In this document: piece by piece, positions 54,981-64,000 of the stretch
Layout: each line of letters begins with the position of its first letter
Position numbering within the stretch: the stretch's first letter is position 1
Assembly: GCF_016918505.1 (NCBI RefSeq)
Contig: NZ_JAFFPZ010000016.1
Location: 1-64,000, forward strand
DNA length: 64,000 nucleotides
Origin: Desulforhopalus vacuolatus
GTDB lineage: Bacteria; Desulfobacterota; Desulfobulbia; Desulfobulbales; Desulfocapsaceae
Direction of reading: 5' to 3'
Program-made: the position numbers and the translations under genes
The notes under the pieces: generated by a model
Database searches by the model: none
What the model saw: only the letters and a program-made list of their open reading frames with translations
Told to the model about the DNA's origin: nothing

Positions 54981-56783
54981 ATGAAAGATCAGTCTTATCC
55001 CGCAAGTTTCCTGAAGCTCTTCCTCGGGAACACTGTCCTGTGGTACAAGTTGGTGATTCTCGCCTTCCTTGTAGCCAACCCGTTTCTGTTTATCTATGGC
55101 AGCCATTTTGTCGCTGGCTGGGTACTCATTGGTGAGTTCATTTTTACCCTCGCCATGGCGCTGAAATGCTACCCGCTGCCAGCGGGTGGTCTGCTCGCCA
55201 TTGAGGCGGTAGTCATCGGCATGGCACCTGCAAAGACCATTTATGAAGAGGCATTGATCAACTTCCCGGTCATACTGCTGCTGATCTTCATGGTTGCCGG
55301 TATCTACTTCATGAAGGATTTCCTGCAGTTTACCTTCACCCGTCTACTCGTGCGGGTGCAGTCGAAGAAGAAGATATCTCTGCTCTTCTGTGTAGCCGGG
55401 GCCTTCCTTTCCGCTTTCCTTGACGCCCTTACTGTCACTGCGGTTATCATCGCCGTGGCCTACAGCTTCTACGAAGTCTATCACAAATACGCCTCAAGTG
55501 CCGCCTCCCGCCCGGCGAAAAATCTCGTGGACGATGAGGCCTTCACCAGCGCCGTTCGTGCTGACCTTCTGCAGTTTCGTGGTTTTCTGCGCAACCTGAT
55601 GATGCACGGAGCTGTAGGAACCGCTCTCGGTGGCGTCTGCACCATGGTTGGTGAGCCGCAGAACCTGCTCATCGCCGAAACTATGGGATGGCACTTTATC
55701 CCCTTCCTGAAAGAGGTCTCCGTAGTCTCCATGCCGGTACTCGTTGTCGGTCTGCTCACCTGTCTGGGCGTAGAGCATTTCAAGATCTTCACCTATGGCT
55801 TTACCATGCCTGGCAACATCCGCTCCCATCTGCTTGAAACCGAGGTAAAGATGGAGGCACAACGCGGCACCGCAGGAAGACTGAAACTTGTCATCCAGGC
55901 ACTTGTCGGTATTTTCCTCATCGTTGCCCTGGCTCTGCATCTCGCCGAGGTTGGTATTATCGGTCTGGCAGTCATTATTCTGCTCACCGCTTTTACCGGT
56001 GTGACTCAGGAAAATCAGATAGGGCATGCCTTTGAGGAAGCCCTTCCTTTTACCGCCCTGCTGGTGGTCTTTTTCTCCATCGTCGCGGTAATCCATGAAC
56101 AGGAACTCTTTGTCCCGATCATTGACTACGTCCTCTCCCTCAAGGGACAGATGCAGTTACTGGCCTATTATGTGGCCAACGGCATACTCTCAGCCATCTC
56201 CGACAACGTCTTCGTCGCCACAGTCTATGTGAGCCAGACCAAGATGCACATTGCCGAAAATCTCGGCATGCTGCCGGATATTCTTACCATTGGTCAACAT
56301 CTTGGTGCCGTCACCTCCAATCAGATTGCTTCTCTCTCTGACCTCAATTCCCAGGCGCTGATCGCGCAACTCAGCGATCCTTCTCTCAACCGCACCGAGT
56401 TTGTGAATTCCCTCGTTCCGGAAATGGCAGAGAAGGCAAAAGATATCATTGCGATCATGCACAACATTGGCGCTGAGCTGATGTCTGAACTGACTGATCC
56501 CGAGATGGAACGGTCCACGGTCTTTGCCAATCTGACACCGGAATCGGCAAAAATTGCGGAAGGAATCATGCTCCATTTCGATAAACTCGCGGTTGCCATC
56601 AACACCGGGACCAATATTCCAAGTGTAGCCACCCCGAACGGCCAGGCGGCGTTTCTTTTCCTCCTGACCTCCGCGCTGGCTCCGGTTATCCGCCTCTCTT
56701 ACGGTCGGATGGTCGTGCTCGCCATGCCCTACACCATCACCATGTCAATCACCGGTGCTTTTGCCGTCTACTACTTCCTGTAA
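54981..56783 (+). CDS. nhaB: NhaB-type Na+/H+ antiporter
   Basis: 600 residues and about 12 membrane segments. The start [21 protein letters not shown] and the block [30 protein letters not shown] match NhaB closely, as does [17 protein letters not shown]. It exports Na+ in exchange for H+ for salt and pH balance, fitting a marine or brackish anaerobe. AAGGAG lies well placed before the ATG. A polar stretch near residues 445-530 ([34 protein letters not shown]) is a long loop with internal similarity. Transcription ends at the hairpin at 56804-56842. Confidence 0.95.
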   Translation: MKDQSYPASFLKLFLGNTVLWYKLVILAFLVANPFLFIYGSHFVAGWVLIGEFIFTLAMALKCYPLPAGGLLAIEAVVIGMAPAKTIYEEALINFPVILLLIFMVAGIYFMKDFLQFTFTRLLVRVQSKKKISLLFCVAGAFLSAFLDALTVTAVIIAVAYSFYEVYHKYASSAASRPAKNLVDDEAFTSAVRADLLQFRGFLRNLMMHGAVGTALGGVCTMVGEPQNLLIAETMGWHFIPFLKEVSVVSMPVLVVGLLTCLGVEHFKIFTYGFTMPGNIRSHLLETEVKMEAQRGTAGRLKLVIQALVGIFLIVALALHLAEVGIIGLAVIILLTAFTGVTQENQIGHAFEEALPFTALLVVFFSIVAVIHEQELFVPIIDYVLSLKGQMQLLAYYVANGILSAISDNVFVATVYVSQTKMHIAENLGMLPDILTIGQHLGAVTSNQIASLSDLNSQALIAQLSDPSLNRTEFVNSLVPEMAEKAKDIIAIMHNIGAELMSELTDPEMERSTVFANLTPESAKIAEGIMLHFDKLAVAINTGTNIPSVATPNGQAAFLFLLTSALAPVIRLSYGRMVVLAMPYTITMSITGAFAVYYFL

Positions 56784-56803
56784 GAAGCTGAGGACAGAAG
56801 ATG

Positions 56804-56842
56804 AAAAAGGACCTTTTTCCATTGGGAAAAGGTCCTTTTTTT
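56804..56842 (+). terminator. Terminator of nhaB
   Basis: Stem AAAAAGGACCTTTTTCC / GGAAAAGGTCCTTTTT around ATTG, followed by T7. It lies about 20 bp past the nhaB stop. Confidence 0.9.
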
Positions 56843-57019
56843 GCGCAACGAAAAAATACGCTAAACATGCGAAAAAAGGATTTTATACCATTTATATTTT
56901 GTATTGATTCATCACCATTGATGGAAAATCGGCACGGCGGTGGTTTCCCGCGATGTTGTTCTGTAGACAAGGCATGCCTTGTCTACACTGTGACGGGAAA
57001 CGTAACGATAACAGTGGAA

Positions 57020-57251
57020 TTATACCAATCACATTTTTTACTGACCCAAAAAAACGACAGGACAAACAGGGTGATACATTAATTTCACTGCAGAAACGTC
57101 TGTTGTGAGATGAGCCACCTGTTGTGCTGAAGACGCCCAAATTGGGCGTCTCTACAAAAACCTTTTGCTTTTGCTTTTTCCTGTCTCCCGTCTCCTTTCT
57201 CCTGTCTCCCATCCCCCTGCCTTTGAATTCGCCAATAGAAAGTGAAAATGG
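57020..57251 (+). repeat. Long dispersed repeat, copy 2
   Basis: Direct-orientation copy of 28325-28551. It starts TTATACCAATCACATTTTTT and ACTGACCC, shares the 88-bp identical core (57089-57176), contains a reversed GGAGACA array, and ends AATTCGCCAATAGAAAGTG. The next 40 bases (57252-57290) are the reverse of 60380-60410 (CATTCCTATTAAGTTGTGAC). The remaining spacer from 56843 to 57467 shows no gene. Confidence 0.85.
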
Positions 57252-57467
57252 CATTTCGTACGGTCACAACTTAATAGGAATGGGATTATACCTGCAAAGG
57301 CTGTCAGAAACTGCTGTATGCAGATCGTGCAGAGAAGAAATAAATGATCGGAATTTCACCAGATATCTGCCAAAAAGAGTGAATTCCGCAGATTCCATGG
57401 TATCATCAAGGTAACGGACGGGGTTCTTCAACCCTGATAATATATCATGCCTGCAAGGGAGACCACG

Positions 57468-58538
57468 ATGAAACGTTCTATTACGGGGCTGGCACTTTGT
57501 TCCTCCATCCTGCTTCTTTTTTTATTCATATCCACCGGCGTGTCTGCAAAGACAACCAATATAAAATTCTCCACCTGGCACCCGGCGGTGAGCAGAGAAG
57601 TGCAGACCGTCTGGCAACCGCTGATGGAGAAGATAAAGACAGAGAGCGGCGGACAGCTTGACTACACCATGTACGCCGGAGGGGCTCTCGGCAAAGGGCC
57701 AGCGCACTATGAACTGGTGAAAAAAGGCATCAGCGACATGGGTTATTTCACCCTCACCTGGACGCCGGGTAAATTTCCTCTTTCTGAAATACTCTCCATG
57801 GCCATGTGGGTCGACGGCAAAGATCTGGCTGCGGATATCGGTAATGAACTCTATGCAAAATCTCTGCAAGAGGAGTTTAAGGGAATTCATGTACTGGAAC
57901 TGAATGGCTGTATCCAGTCCTTCCTGTGGACCCGCAAACCGGTCACGCAACTGGCCGACCTGAAGGGAATGAAAATCAGAACACCCGGGGGAATGCAGAC
58001 CCGCTACATCAAAAACCTCGGAGCAGAGCCGGTCTTCATGCCTCTCTCTGACGTTTATACCTCGCTGGATTCCGGTGCCATTGACGGCGTGGTCACCTGC
58101 CCGCCACTGGTTGAGGCCTTCAAACTCTATGAAGTACTCCATCACGGTGTTATCGCCACCTTCGGCTGTGTTACCGAGGGAGTGGTCTATAATCAAAGGA
58201 AGTGGAAGAAACTCACCCCGGAGATGCAGGAGCTGATCACCCGCCTCGCCCATAATCCCTACCGCACCACCGGTGGATTAAATAAGGCGAGCTACAGTGA
58301 GATGATGACCGACCTTCAACAAAAGGGAATGATCCTCCATGAACTCGACCCTGCAACGCAGAAAGAATGGTTCAAATCCTATCAGCAGGTAACCCGCGAC
58401 TGGGTTCAGGAACAGAAAAATCCGGCGAAGGCGAAGGAAGTTGTACTGCAGCTCACCGGGATTTTACAAAAGCATGACGTCACCCCCGTAGCAACCCCCG
58501 AAGAGTGGCTTGGGGACGCGGCAAAGGTCTCTGACTGA
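57468..58538 (+). CDS. TRAP transporter substrate-binding protein, DctP family
   Basis: 356 residues. Signal peptide MKRSITGLALCSSILLLFLFISTGVSA with cleavage likely after SA. The mature part shows the DctP pattern: IKFSTWHPAVSREVQTVWQPLMEKI, YAGGALGKGPAHYELVKKGISDMG, LADLKGMKIRTPGGMQTRYI, and VYTSLDSGAIDGVVTC. The conserved Arg that binds a carboxylate is in KIRTPG. It captures an organic acid in the periplasm for the DctQM permease that follows. The ATG at 57468 has AGGGAG upstream. A small GGGTT/AACCC hairpin at 57421-57434 lies in the leader. Confidence 0.93.
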   Translation: MKRSITGLALCSSILLLFLFISTGVSAKTTNIKFSTWHPAVSREVQTVWQPLMEKIKTESGGQLDYTMYAGGALGKGPAHYELVKKGISDMGYFTLTWTPGKFPLSEILSMAMWVDGKDLAADIGNELYAKSLQEEFKGIHVLELNGCIQSFLWTRKPVTQLADLKGMKIRTPGGMQTRYIKNLGAEPVFMPLSDVYTSLDSGAIDGVVTCPPLVEAFKLYEVLHHGVIATFGCVTEGVVYNQRKWKKLTPEMQELITRLAHNPYRTTGGLNKASYSEMMTDLQQKGMILHELDPATQKEWFKSYQQVTRDWVQEQKNPAKAKEVVLQLTGILQKHDVTPVATPEEWLGDAAKVSD

Positions 58539-58555
58539 GACGACCGGGAGACGTT

Positions 58556-59038
58556 ATGGATACCTTTCAACGAATGGTTCACAGGAGCACGCGCATGCTG
58601 GCATTTTCGGCCATGTTTCTGCTCCTGCCAATGATGTTTCTCACCACCCTTGATGTCAGCCTGCGCCGCATTTTTTCTCTCACCATTCCCGGCACAATGG
58701 AGCTCTCCACCATGATGCTGGCGGCCTTCATTCTGCTGGGGCTCTCCTATACCCAGCAGTGCCGGGGCCATGTGAGGATAACCTTTCTGGTGGAGAAACT
58801 GCCGACAAGAGTACAGGCAGGTATTGAGATTTTTCTTTCTCTGCTCACCCTCCTTCTGCTCTTTGCCCTTGTCTGGGAGGGATGGGTTGTCGCCATTGAG
58901 GAGGAGCAGGTCTCCGACATGTTGCGCATTCCCCTCTGGCCCTTCAGGATGCTGGTTGTTCCGGCGTTTTTCTCTTTCGCCCTTGAGGTTATTGTTGACT
59001 TGATCAACAGCAGCAGAATCCTGCTGAGGAGAATCTGA
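58556..59038 (+). CDS. TRAP transporter small permease, DctQ family
   Basis: 160 residues with four membrane segments (AMFLLLPMMFLTTLDVSLRR, MLAAFILLGLSYTQQCRGHV, IFLSLLTLLLLFALVWEG, MLVVPAFFSFALEVIVDL). The first-segment LDVSLRR and the TQQCRGHV turn are DctQ marks. It supports the DctM channel subunit. GGGAG precedes the ATG at 58556, and its TGA overlaps the dctM ATG by one base. Confidence 0.92.
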   Translation: MDTFQRMVHRSTRMLAFSAMFLLLPMMFLTTLDVSLRRIFSLTIPGTMELSTMMLAAFILLGLSYTQQCRGHVRITFLVEKLPTRVQAGIEIFLSLLTLLLLFALVWEGWVVAIEEEQVSDMLRIPLWPFRMLVVPAFFSFALEVIVDLINSSRILLRRI

Positions 59039-60345
59039 TGGAGCCGGTTACCACAGGTCTTCTCGGCATTCTCCTGCTGCTGGTACTGCTTGGTCTCGGC
59101 ATGCCCATCGCCTTTGCCCTGATGTTCACCGGCTTTGCCGGAATCTCCGTTCTCGCCGGACTTGACTCGGCCCTCCCGATAACCGCCATGATGGTATACG
59201 ATGAAGTTGCGATCTATCCTTACATGGTCATTCCGCTTTTTATTGTCATGGGATCGTTTGCCGGAGTCTCCGGGTTGAGCCGAAAGATGTTCTCCTGCCT
59301 CAATCTCTGGATGCAGAAGATGCCCGGTGGACTGGCAGTGGTCTCCATTGCCGCCTGCGCCCTCTTCTCGGCGGTCTCTGGTTCAGCGATCGCCACCACG
59401 GCCACCCTCGGCAATATCGCCCTGCCGGAAATGAAACGCCATCACTACTCTGACGCGCTGAGCACAGGTGCAGTCGCCGCCGGTGGAACGCTGGGCTTTC
59501 TCATTCCGCCCAGCCTCGGCTTTGTGGTCTATGGCATGCTTACGGAACAGTCCACCGGGAAACTCCTCGTCGCCGGAATTCTGCCCGGAATCCTTCTGGC
59601 TGTCATCTTCTGTGGAGTGGTGACAGTCTGGGTGAAACTGCAGCCGCAGGCCGCGCCACAGATAGATGTCGAAGCCAGCTGGCACGAGCGTTTTGTCGCC
59701 CTGAAGGATTTGCTTCTGCCCCTCGCGGTATTCGTTATCGTCATGGCGGGGATCTACGGCGGCGTGTTCACCCCCACGGAGGCGGGAGCAGTCGGAGCGA
59801 CCATCCTCTTCTTTCACGCCTTGTTCAGCGGCAGTCTGAGCTGGAAGAACCTGATGACGATCCTCGAGGAGTCTCTGCGCATATCGGTGATGACGCTGTT
59901 CCTCGTCACCGGAGCCTCCATCTTCACCTCTTTTCTGGCGCTCTCCACCATCCCCATGGTGATGACAGCCAAAGTTCTCCATCTTGGTGTGGCGCCGGTC
60001 TTCATTCTGCTGGCAATAATTATATTTTATCTCTTCCTCGGCTGCTTCCTCGACGCCATCTCCATGATGGTGCTTACCATGCCCGTGGTGCTGCCGATTC
60101 TCTCCAGTCTGCACTGTGACCTCATCTGGTTCGGCGTTGTCTCCGTACTGATGATGCAGGCCGGTCTGATTACCCCGCCCCTCGGACTGAACATTTTCAC
60201 CATCACCGGCATCGCAAAAGATGTGAAGGTTGAAACTGTTTTCAAGGGTGTTACCCCCTTCCTGCTCGCGGTACTTGCTGTTGTTCTCCTTCTCCTTTTC
60301 TTCCCTGCAATTGCCACCTGGCTGCCGTCAAAGATGATCTTCTGA
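59038..60345 (+). CDS. TRAP transporter large permease, DctM family
   Basis: 435 residues and about 12 membrane segments. Motifs: GLGMPIAFALMFTGFAGI, IPLFIVMGSFAG, FSAVSGSAIATTATLGNIALPEM, GTLGFLIPPSLGFVVYGMLTEQS, VFTPTEAGAVGAT and the late GLITPPLGLNIF. It forms the Na+-coupled path for the ligand delivered by DctP. Codon choice and GC match the neighbours. The operon dctPQM is complete; a MarR-type regulator follows 220 bp later. Confidence 0.95.
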   Translation: MEPVTTGLLGILLLLVLLGLGMPIAFALMFTGFAGISVLAGLDSALPITAMMVYDEVAIYPYMVIPLFIVMGSFAGVSGLSRKMFSCLNLWMQKMPGGLAVVSIAACALFSAVSGSAIATTATLGNIALPEMKRHHYSDALSTGAVAAGGTLGFLIPPSLGFVVYGMLTEQSTGKLLVAGILPGILLAVIFCGVVTVWVKLQPQAAPQIDVEASWHERFVALKDLLLPLAVFVIVMAGIYGGVFTPTEAGAVGATILFFHALFSGSLSWKNLMTILEESLRISVMTLFLVTGASIFTSFLALSTIPMVMTAKVLHLGVAPVFILLAIIIFYLFLGCFLDAISMMVLTMPVVLPILSSLHCDLIWFGVVSVLMMQAGLITPPLGLNIFTITGIAKDVKVETVFKGVTPFLLAVLAVVLLLLFFPAIATWLPSKMIF

Positions 60346-60383
60346 CCTCAAATCTGAAAAACTGCTTTATGGTTCCCTTATAT

Positions 60384-60500
60384 CATTCCTATTAAGTTGT
60401 GACCGTACTAAATACCATTTTCACTTTCTATTGGCGAATTCAAAGGCAGGGGCGGAAAAAGGGAGAAAGGAAACGGGAGACGGGAGACAGGAAAAAGCAA
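60384..60500 (+). repeat. Repeat modules before the MarR gene
   Basis: ATCATTCCTATTAAGTTGTG (reverse at 57262-57282), then ATACCATTTTCACTTTCTAT and TTGGCGAATTCAAAGGCAGG (the MITE-like left end; reverse at 57215-57245), then a GGAGACG array. Confidence 0.75.
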
Positions 60501-60514
60501 AAGATGGAACAGCC

Positions 60515-60548
60515 TTGACAATTAGCCAGATAATAATTAGTCTGCTAA
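60515..60548 (+). promoter_or_regulatory. Promoter and dyad operator of the MarR gene
   Basis: TTGACA at 60515-60520 and TAGTCT at 60538-60543 are 17 bp apart. An imperfect dyad TTAGC...GCTAA (60522-60548) covers the space between and the -10, the usual arrangement for a self-repressing MarR protein. Confidence 0.6.
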
Positions 60549-60568
60549 AAATTTAACACGAGGTTGCC

Positions 60569-61015
60569 ATGTCGAAAAAAACGAAAGACAGACCCTTAAT
60601 GAACCTTTTTATGCACATAGGAAAATTGTTGAACGACAGACTGAGAAGTTCCCTCGGTGAAAAAGGAATTCACTTCGGGCAGGCGCGAATTCTTACCGCC
60701 CTGCTGAAGCATCACAGTCTCTCCCAGCGGGAAATTGCAATCGGGCTCCACATAAAACCTGCCACGGTTACAAACATGGTGAAAAAAATGGAGGCATCTG
60801 GACTGATTGCCCGCAATCGAGATGACAATGACGATAGAATCATCAACGTTACCCTGACCCCGGAAGGAGAGGAGGCTGCGCATTTCGCTGAAGAGATAAT
60901 TCAAAAAATTGAGAGTGAGATTCGGTCAGGATTCAACGCTGAGGAGCTGGAGCACCTGCGTGTTCCCCTGGAAAATGTCCGTAACACTCTCGGTGGAACA
61001 GATCCGAGTCTTTGA
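60569..61015 (+). CDS. MarR-family transcriptional regulator
   Basis: 148 residues. The winged helix is plain: LGEKGIHFGQARILTALLKHHSLSQREIAIGLHIKPATVTNMVKKMEASGLIARNRDDNDDRIINVTLTPEGEE. The D-x-R wing (DDDR-type NRDDNDDRI) is conserved, and long terminal helices give the dimer. It most likely represses its own gene through the dyad at 60522-60548, and perhaps the TRAP operon just upstream or the convergent gene. The ligand is unknown. Confidence 0.93.
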   Translation: MSKKTKDRPLMNLFMHIGKLLNDRLRSSLGEKGIHFGQARILTALLKHHSLSQREIAIGLHIKPATVTNMVKKMEASGLIARNRDDNDDRIINVTLTPEGEEAAHFAEEIIQKIESEIRSGFNAEELEHLRVPLENVRNTLGGTDPSL

Positions 61016-61155
61016 CCTCCTCAGGAAAAAATACGGTACAGGAAGGATGATAAGAGTCACAGAATGAAGGGTCCCTTGAAGGGAAAAAAACTGCCGTTAT
61101 CCCTGCAACAGTAAATGTTTTTTCTCCCGGGACTGGGCATCAGCCCCACAACAGT

Positions 61156-62781
61156 TTACCCCTGCTGCGTGCAATCTAAAATTCTGAGGATTTCTTCACA
61201 GCGCTTTTCAGCAATGGTATAAAGACCTTCAGCTTCCTGCAAAACCTCCTTTTTCCAAGGCTCATCATCTATATCAGGCGTATTGATCAACACATTCTGC
61301 CACGCACCCCAGATTCCAGTTTTCAAAGAGACAGCTCCGACAAGGGTATCCGATTTTGATGCGGGGTTCCCGTTTTTCGCCACAATCTCCAGCGCATCCC
61401 AGGAAGATCCCGCAAGTCGCATGACGGAAAGAGGTACCTTCACCGCAGTTTTCAATCCGGCCTGCATCTTTTCATGGCGGACCGCCTTCTCAGCATCCGT
61501 TTTTTTCGGCATGCGGAGCCCTTCCATATATTCGTTAAAGGCCAAAGTATCCCTGTCGATCATTGCAATGAGATCCTGCGTCAGCTGATGCAGCACAGGA
61601 ATGGCCTTTTCGAGTTCTCCCTGCACACTTTCAAACTTGCGCACCCCGTACGTCAATTTGGCAACCATCGATCCAAGCCCGGCACCAAGAGCCGCAACAA
61701 CCGCAGAAACTGAACCACCTCCGGGAGCAGAACTCCGGGCGGCAACTTCCGTTATCAGATCACGGGCAGAAAGCGAGGCAAGCGGTTCTTCGGGTTTTTC
61801 CGCTGTTATATACTCCACAATCCGCTCCTCCGGCTTAAAGGAAGCAACGGAGTTCAACCCCAGACGCTCAATAGTAAGGCGGAGTTTCTGGTGCTCTTCA
61901 TAGAGAAAGAGCTCCTCTTTTTCAATGTAGTAATCCGCCGCCATGAGAAGAGATTCGAGAGGAACAATGCCCACAATTTCAGAACCGGCAATCCCGAGTC
62001 CAAGCTCCTCCGCCTCCTGTTTCACCGCCTCAAACAGCGTATGGATACCAGTGACATTGTAATCGTTGAGATTAACGCTGACCTGCGCCATTTTATATTC
62101 CTCAACATACCATCCCATCCCTTTCACACATTTCAGCCTGCCGGGTTTCCCCTTGCCGCGCCCGGCTTCCCGCAAATTAAGAGCAATACGGTGGGCCTGA
62201 TTGGCGGTTGCCAGCAAATTGACGTTGTACGCAATGAGAAACATCCTCGCACCAACAGCGGACGCCCCCCACTCAGGAATAAACTCGGTTGGCCCGAAAT
62301 CGGGCTTCCACCTCGGATCCTTCAACCGCTCTTCCAGCCCTTCATACTCTCCCTGACGAACATCAGGCAATTTCGTGCGATACGCCTCCGTTGCGGCATG
62401 TTCATAGAGAAAAGAAGCAATGCCCAGCTCCTCAGCCGCACGGGCGGCGAACCTTTTGGCGATCTCCACACAATCATCCATGGTGACCCCGGCCACGGGG
62501 ATAAAAGGACAGACATCCATGGCACCCAAACGGGGATGCTCTCCGTGGTGTGTTCTCATATCGATGAGTTCCCGGGCTACCCGTGCTCCGGCAAGTGCAC
62601 CCTCGATTACTGTCTCAGGATCACCAACAAAGGTATAGACCGTCCGATTGGTGGACCCCCCGGAATCGACATCTATCAGGCTCACGCCCTCCACATTGCG
62701 AATCGCAGTCGCGATCGCCTCAATGGTTTCCGTATTGCGTCCTTCCGAAAAATTGGGCACACACTCGACTATTTTACGCAT
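61156..62781 (-). CDS. Formiminotransferase-cyclodeaminase (bifunctional)
   Basis: 541 residues. Residues 1 to about 300 are glutamate formiminotransferase (MRKIVECVPNFSEGR, HHGEHPRLGAMDVCPFIPV with the catalytic His, and YNVNLLATANQAHRIALNLRE). Residues about 335-535 are formimidoyl-THF cyclodeaminase (SAPGGGSVSAVVAALGAGLGSMVAKLTYG, DRDTLAFNEYMEGLRMP). It passes the formimino group to tetrahydrofolate and forms methenyl-THF, as in histidine breakdown. No hut genes are adjacent, so it may feed one-carbon metabolism. The ATG at 62781 gives the family start; 11 extra residues from 62814 are not conserved. Confidence 0.95.
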   Translation of the reverse strand: MRKIVECVPNFSEGRNTETIEAIATAIRNVEGVSLIDVDSGGSTNRTVYTFVGDPETVIEGALAGARVARELIDMRTHHGEHPRLGAMDVCPFIPVAGVTMDDCVEIAKRFAARAAEELGIASFLYEHAATEAYRTKLPDVRQGEYEGLEERLKDPRWKPDFGPTEFIPEWGASAVGARMFLIAYNVNLLATANQAHRIALNLREAGRGKGKPGRLKCVKGMGWYVEEYKMAQVSVNLNDYNVTGIHTLFEAVKQEAEELGLGIAGSEIVGIVPLESLLMAADYYIEKEELFLYEEHQKLRLTIERLGLNSVASFKPEERIVEYITAEKPEEPLASLSARDLITEVAARSSAPGGGSVSAVVAALGAGLGSMVAKLTYGVRKFESVQGELEKAIPVLHQLTQDLIAMIDRDTLAFNEYMEGLRMPKKTDAEKAVRHEKMQAGLKTAVKVPLSVMRLAGSSWDALEIVAKNGNPASKSDTLVGAVSLKTGIWGAWQNVLINTPDIDDEPWKKEVLQEAEGLYTIAEKRCEEILRILDCTQQG

Positions 62782-62929
62782 TTTTTTTCTTTCACCTGAT
62801 GCTCTTTTTCTCAAAATTTATACAGGAAATCCTGAAGTCGAACCTCTAAACCTGCCATCTAAAAACTACACCTCTCTGTAAGGCTTTTCATTTTTCCTCA
62901 GCCAGGGCCATTTGAACAACCACCAGGAC

Positions 62930-64000
62930 TCAACGTTCTTCACCATAGCTTACAGGCGGGACAAACACTGCCGTCCTGGCTTTCATAAAGTTTAACCCGA
63001 GAATGGTAAATACAAGTATCGCCCCGAAAGTAATGACACCGAGATGACTGGAGACAAGACAGAGCCCTCCAATAGTCAGCAGCACTTTTCCCCACACAGA
63101 AACAGGCATGCGGAAATAACCGATATAGGCTGCAGAGAGAGCAATGATACCAAGAACTCCACTGACGATGGCGATGGAAAATTCGCCGAATTTAAAGTCA
63201 ATGAAAAGCATGGAGGGGGCGTAAACAAACATGAAGGGAACCAGCGCCTTTCCCATGGAGAGTCGAAAAGCCGTCATACCTGTGGCCATCGGGTTGGCTC
63301 CGGCTATTCCCGCACCGGCATAGGCGGCCAGCGCCACTGGTGGAGTCACATCCGCGAGAACACCGTAATAAAAAACAAAAAAGTGCGTCGCTACGAGAGG
63401 CACACCGAGGTTGTTCAACGCCGGCCCCGCAATAGAGGCGAGAATAATATAGCATGGGGTCGTAGGGATGCCGGCGCCCATGACAATACAGGCAAAAGCA
63501 ACCAGAATGAGACCAAAAAAGAGGGTACTCCCCTCAGCCGAGATGTAGTGAAACGGATCCATGGAACTTAAGAACATACCGATATTAGAGGCAAGCTCCA
63601 GAACTGTGCCGGAGAATTTAAAACCGAGACCGGTGAGCGTAATCATGCCAAGGATAAATCCCACACTGGCACAGGCCGCACCAATGGCAAGGGCATAGCG
63701 TGCTCCCTGGTCAAGACCGTGGACAATATCCCTCGGCGTAAGGGTGTGGGAGGCATCGAGATCACCAATCCCAAGTTTACGGGTAACCAGTGGAATCCAC
63801 GAGCAGACAATAGAAAGAATAATTCCCCAGAAAGCAGCAAGATACGGTGTGTACTGCATAAGCAGCAGAGTCACCATCACAGTAAGAGGAACCATCAGAT
63901 GCCATTGCCGTCTCAGCAGATTCCCGAGGAGCGGAATCTGATCCCGGCTCATCCCTTTGAGACCAAGCCGCCGCGCTTCAAGGTGAACCATGCTCAGGGT
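62930..64000 (-). CDS. TRAP transporter fused permease, TAXI type (C-terminal part, runs off right edge)
   Basis: The open frame continues past position 64000, so only the last 356 or so residues are visible. They carry about nine membrane segments and TRAP large-subunit motifs: ALAIGAACASVGFILGMITLTGLG, ILVAFACIVMGAGIPTTPCYIILA, YYGVLADVTPPVALAAYAGAGIAGANP. This matches the C-terminal half of the fused 4TM/12TM permeases that work with TAXI-type binding proteins for glutamate-like or other acids. The apparent Met at 63991 is internal. The binding protein is expected further right. Confidence 0.9.
   Translation of the reverse strand, partial: TLSMVHLEARRLGLKGMSRDQIPLLGNLLRRQWHLMVPLTVMVTLLLMQYTPYLAAFWGIILSIVCSWIPLVTRKLGIGDLDASHTLTPRDIVHGLDQGARYALAIGAACASVGFILGMITLTGLGFKFSGTVLELASNIGMFLSSMDPFHYISAEGSTLFFGLILVAFACIVMGAGIPTTPCYIILASIAGPALNNLGVPLVATHFFVFYYGVLADVTPPVALAAYAGAGIAGANPMATGMTAFRLSMGKALVPFMFVYAPSMLFIDFKFGEFSIAIVSGVLGIIALSAAYIGYFRMPVSVWGKVLLTIGGLCLVSSHLGVITFGAILVFTILGLNFMKARTAVFVPPVSYGEER

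Overview
The window most likely comes from a Gram-negative, anaerobic member of the Desulfobacterota, close to Desulfobulbales. Supporting signs are a fused IspDF next to a type-A RNase P RNA, a large single-chain PurL, a [4Fe-4S]-type PurF, an ArsR-methyltransferase fusion in front of ahcY, TRAP and NhaB transporters, and many sensor kinases and sigma-54 parts. Gas vesicles in this group point towards gas-vacuolate sulfate reducers such as Desulforhopalus, but that genus call is a guess.

Region 1 (1-9.9 kb, all minus strand) is part of a gas vesicle cluster that continues past the left edge. Reading in the direction of transcription it holds an unknown 217-residue protein, a sigma-54 response regulator (NtrC type), an Hsp20/GvpH-like small heat-shock protein, a Cdc48-type double AAA ATPase, three different GvpL/GvpF proteins (one carrying a C-terminal J-domain), a PAS histidine kinase, a single-domain response regulator, and finally gvpA. 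gvpA has its own textbook sigma-54 promoter (TGGCAC-N5-TTGCT) with a perfect 20-bp palindrome about 130 bp upstream of the predicted start site. The cluster therefore appears to encode its own signalling chain, its own sigma-54 activator and its own chaperone set.

Region 2 (10.1-12.3 kb) is a graveyard of three decayed insertion sequences, all with internal deletions. It ends at the 3' end of the tmRNA gene (ssrA), a common island integration site. The gas vesicle region reads as more AT-rich than the sequence to its right, so it may be an island.

Region 3 (12.4-48 kb) is mostly a GC-richer core backbone: ssrA-smpB, a GspE/PilB ATPase, an M48 peptidase with TPRs, tRNA-Met, a Nif3 protein, a zinc-ribbon coiled-coil protein, rnpB, ispDF, an M20 peptidase, purF, an HD-domain protein, a glycosyltransferase fused to prephenate dehydratase, BI-1, U32 and MBL-beta-CASP proteins, arsR-methyltransferase/ahcY, an IscU-like protein, hemC, an endonuclease/exonuclease/phosphatase-fold protein, a pgeF-RR-HK operon, purL, a HAD protein and a membrane glycosyltransferase-like protein.

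Region 4 (48-64 kb) holds a large hybrid kinase, an orphan pilin-like protein, a Bcr/CflA efflux pump, NhaB, a DctPQM TRAP system, a MarR regulator, formiminotransferase-cyclodeaminase and the C-terminal part of a fused TRAP permease.

The intergenic spaces from 23.7 kb onward are filled with a mosaic of repeated modules: MITE-like elements with TTATACCATTT ends, a pair of 132-bp inverted repeats about 5 kb apart, a 130-bp tandem repeat and a 7-bp GGAGACN-type minisatellite. The most notable items are the self-regulated, chaperone-equipped gas vesicle cluster, the GvpL/F-J-domain fusion, the glycosyltransferase-prephenate dehydratase fusion and the modular repeat family.
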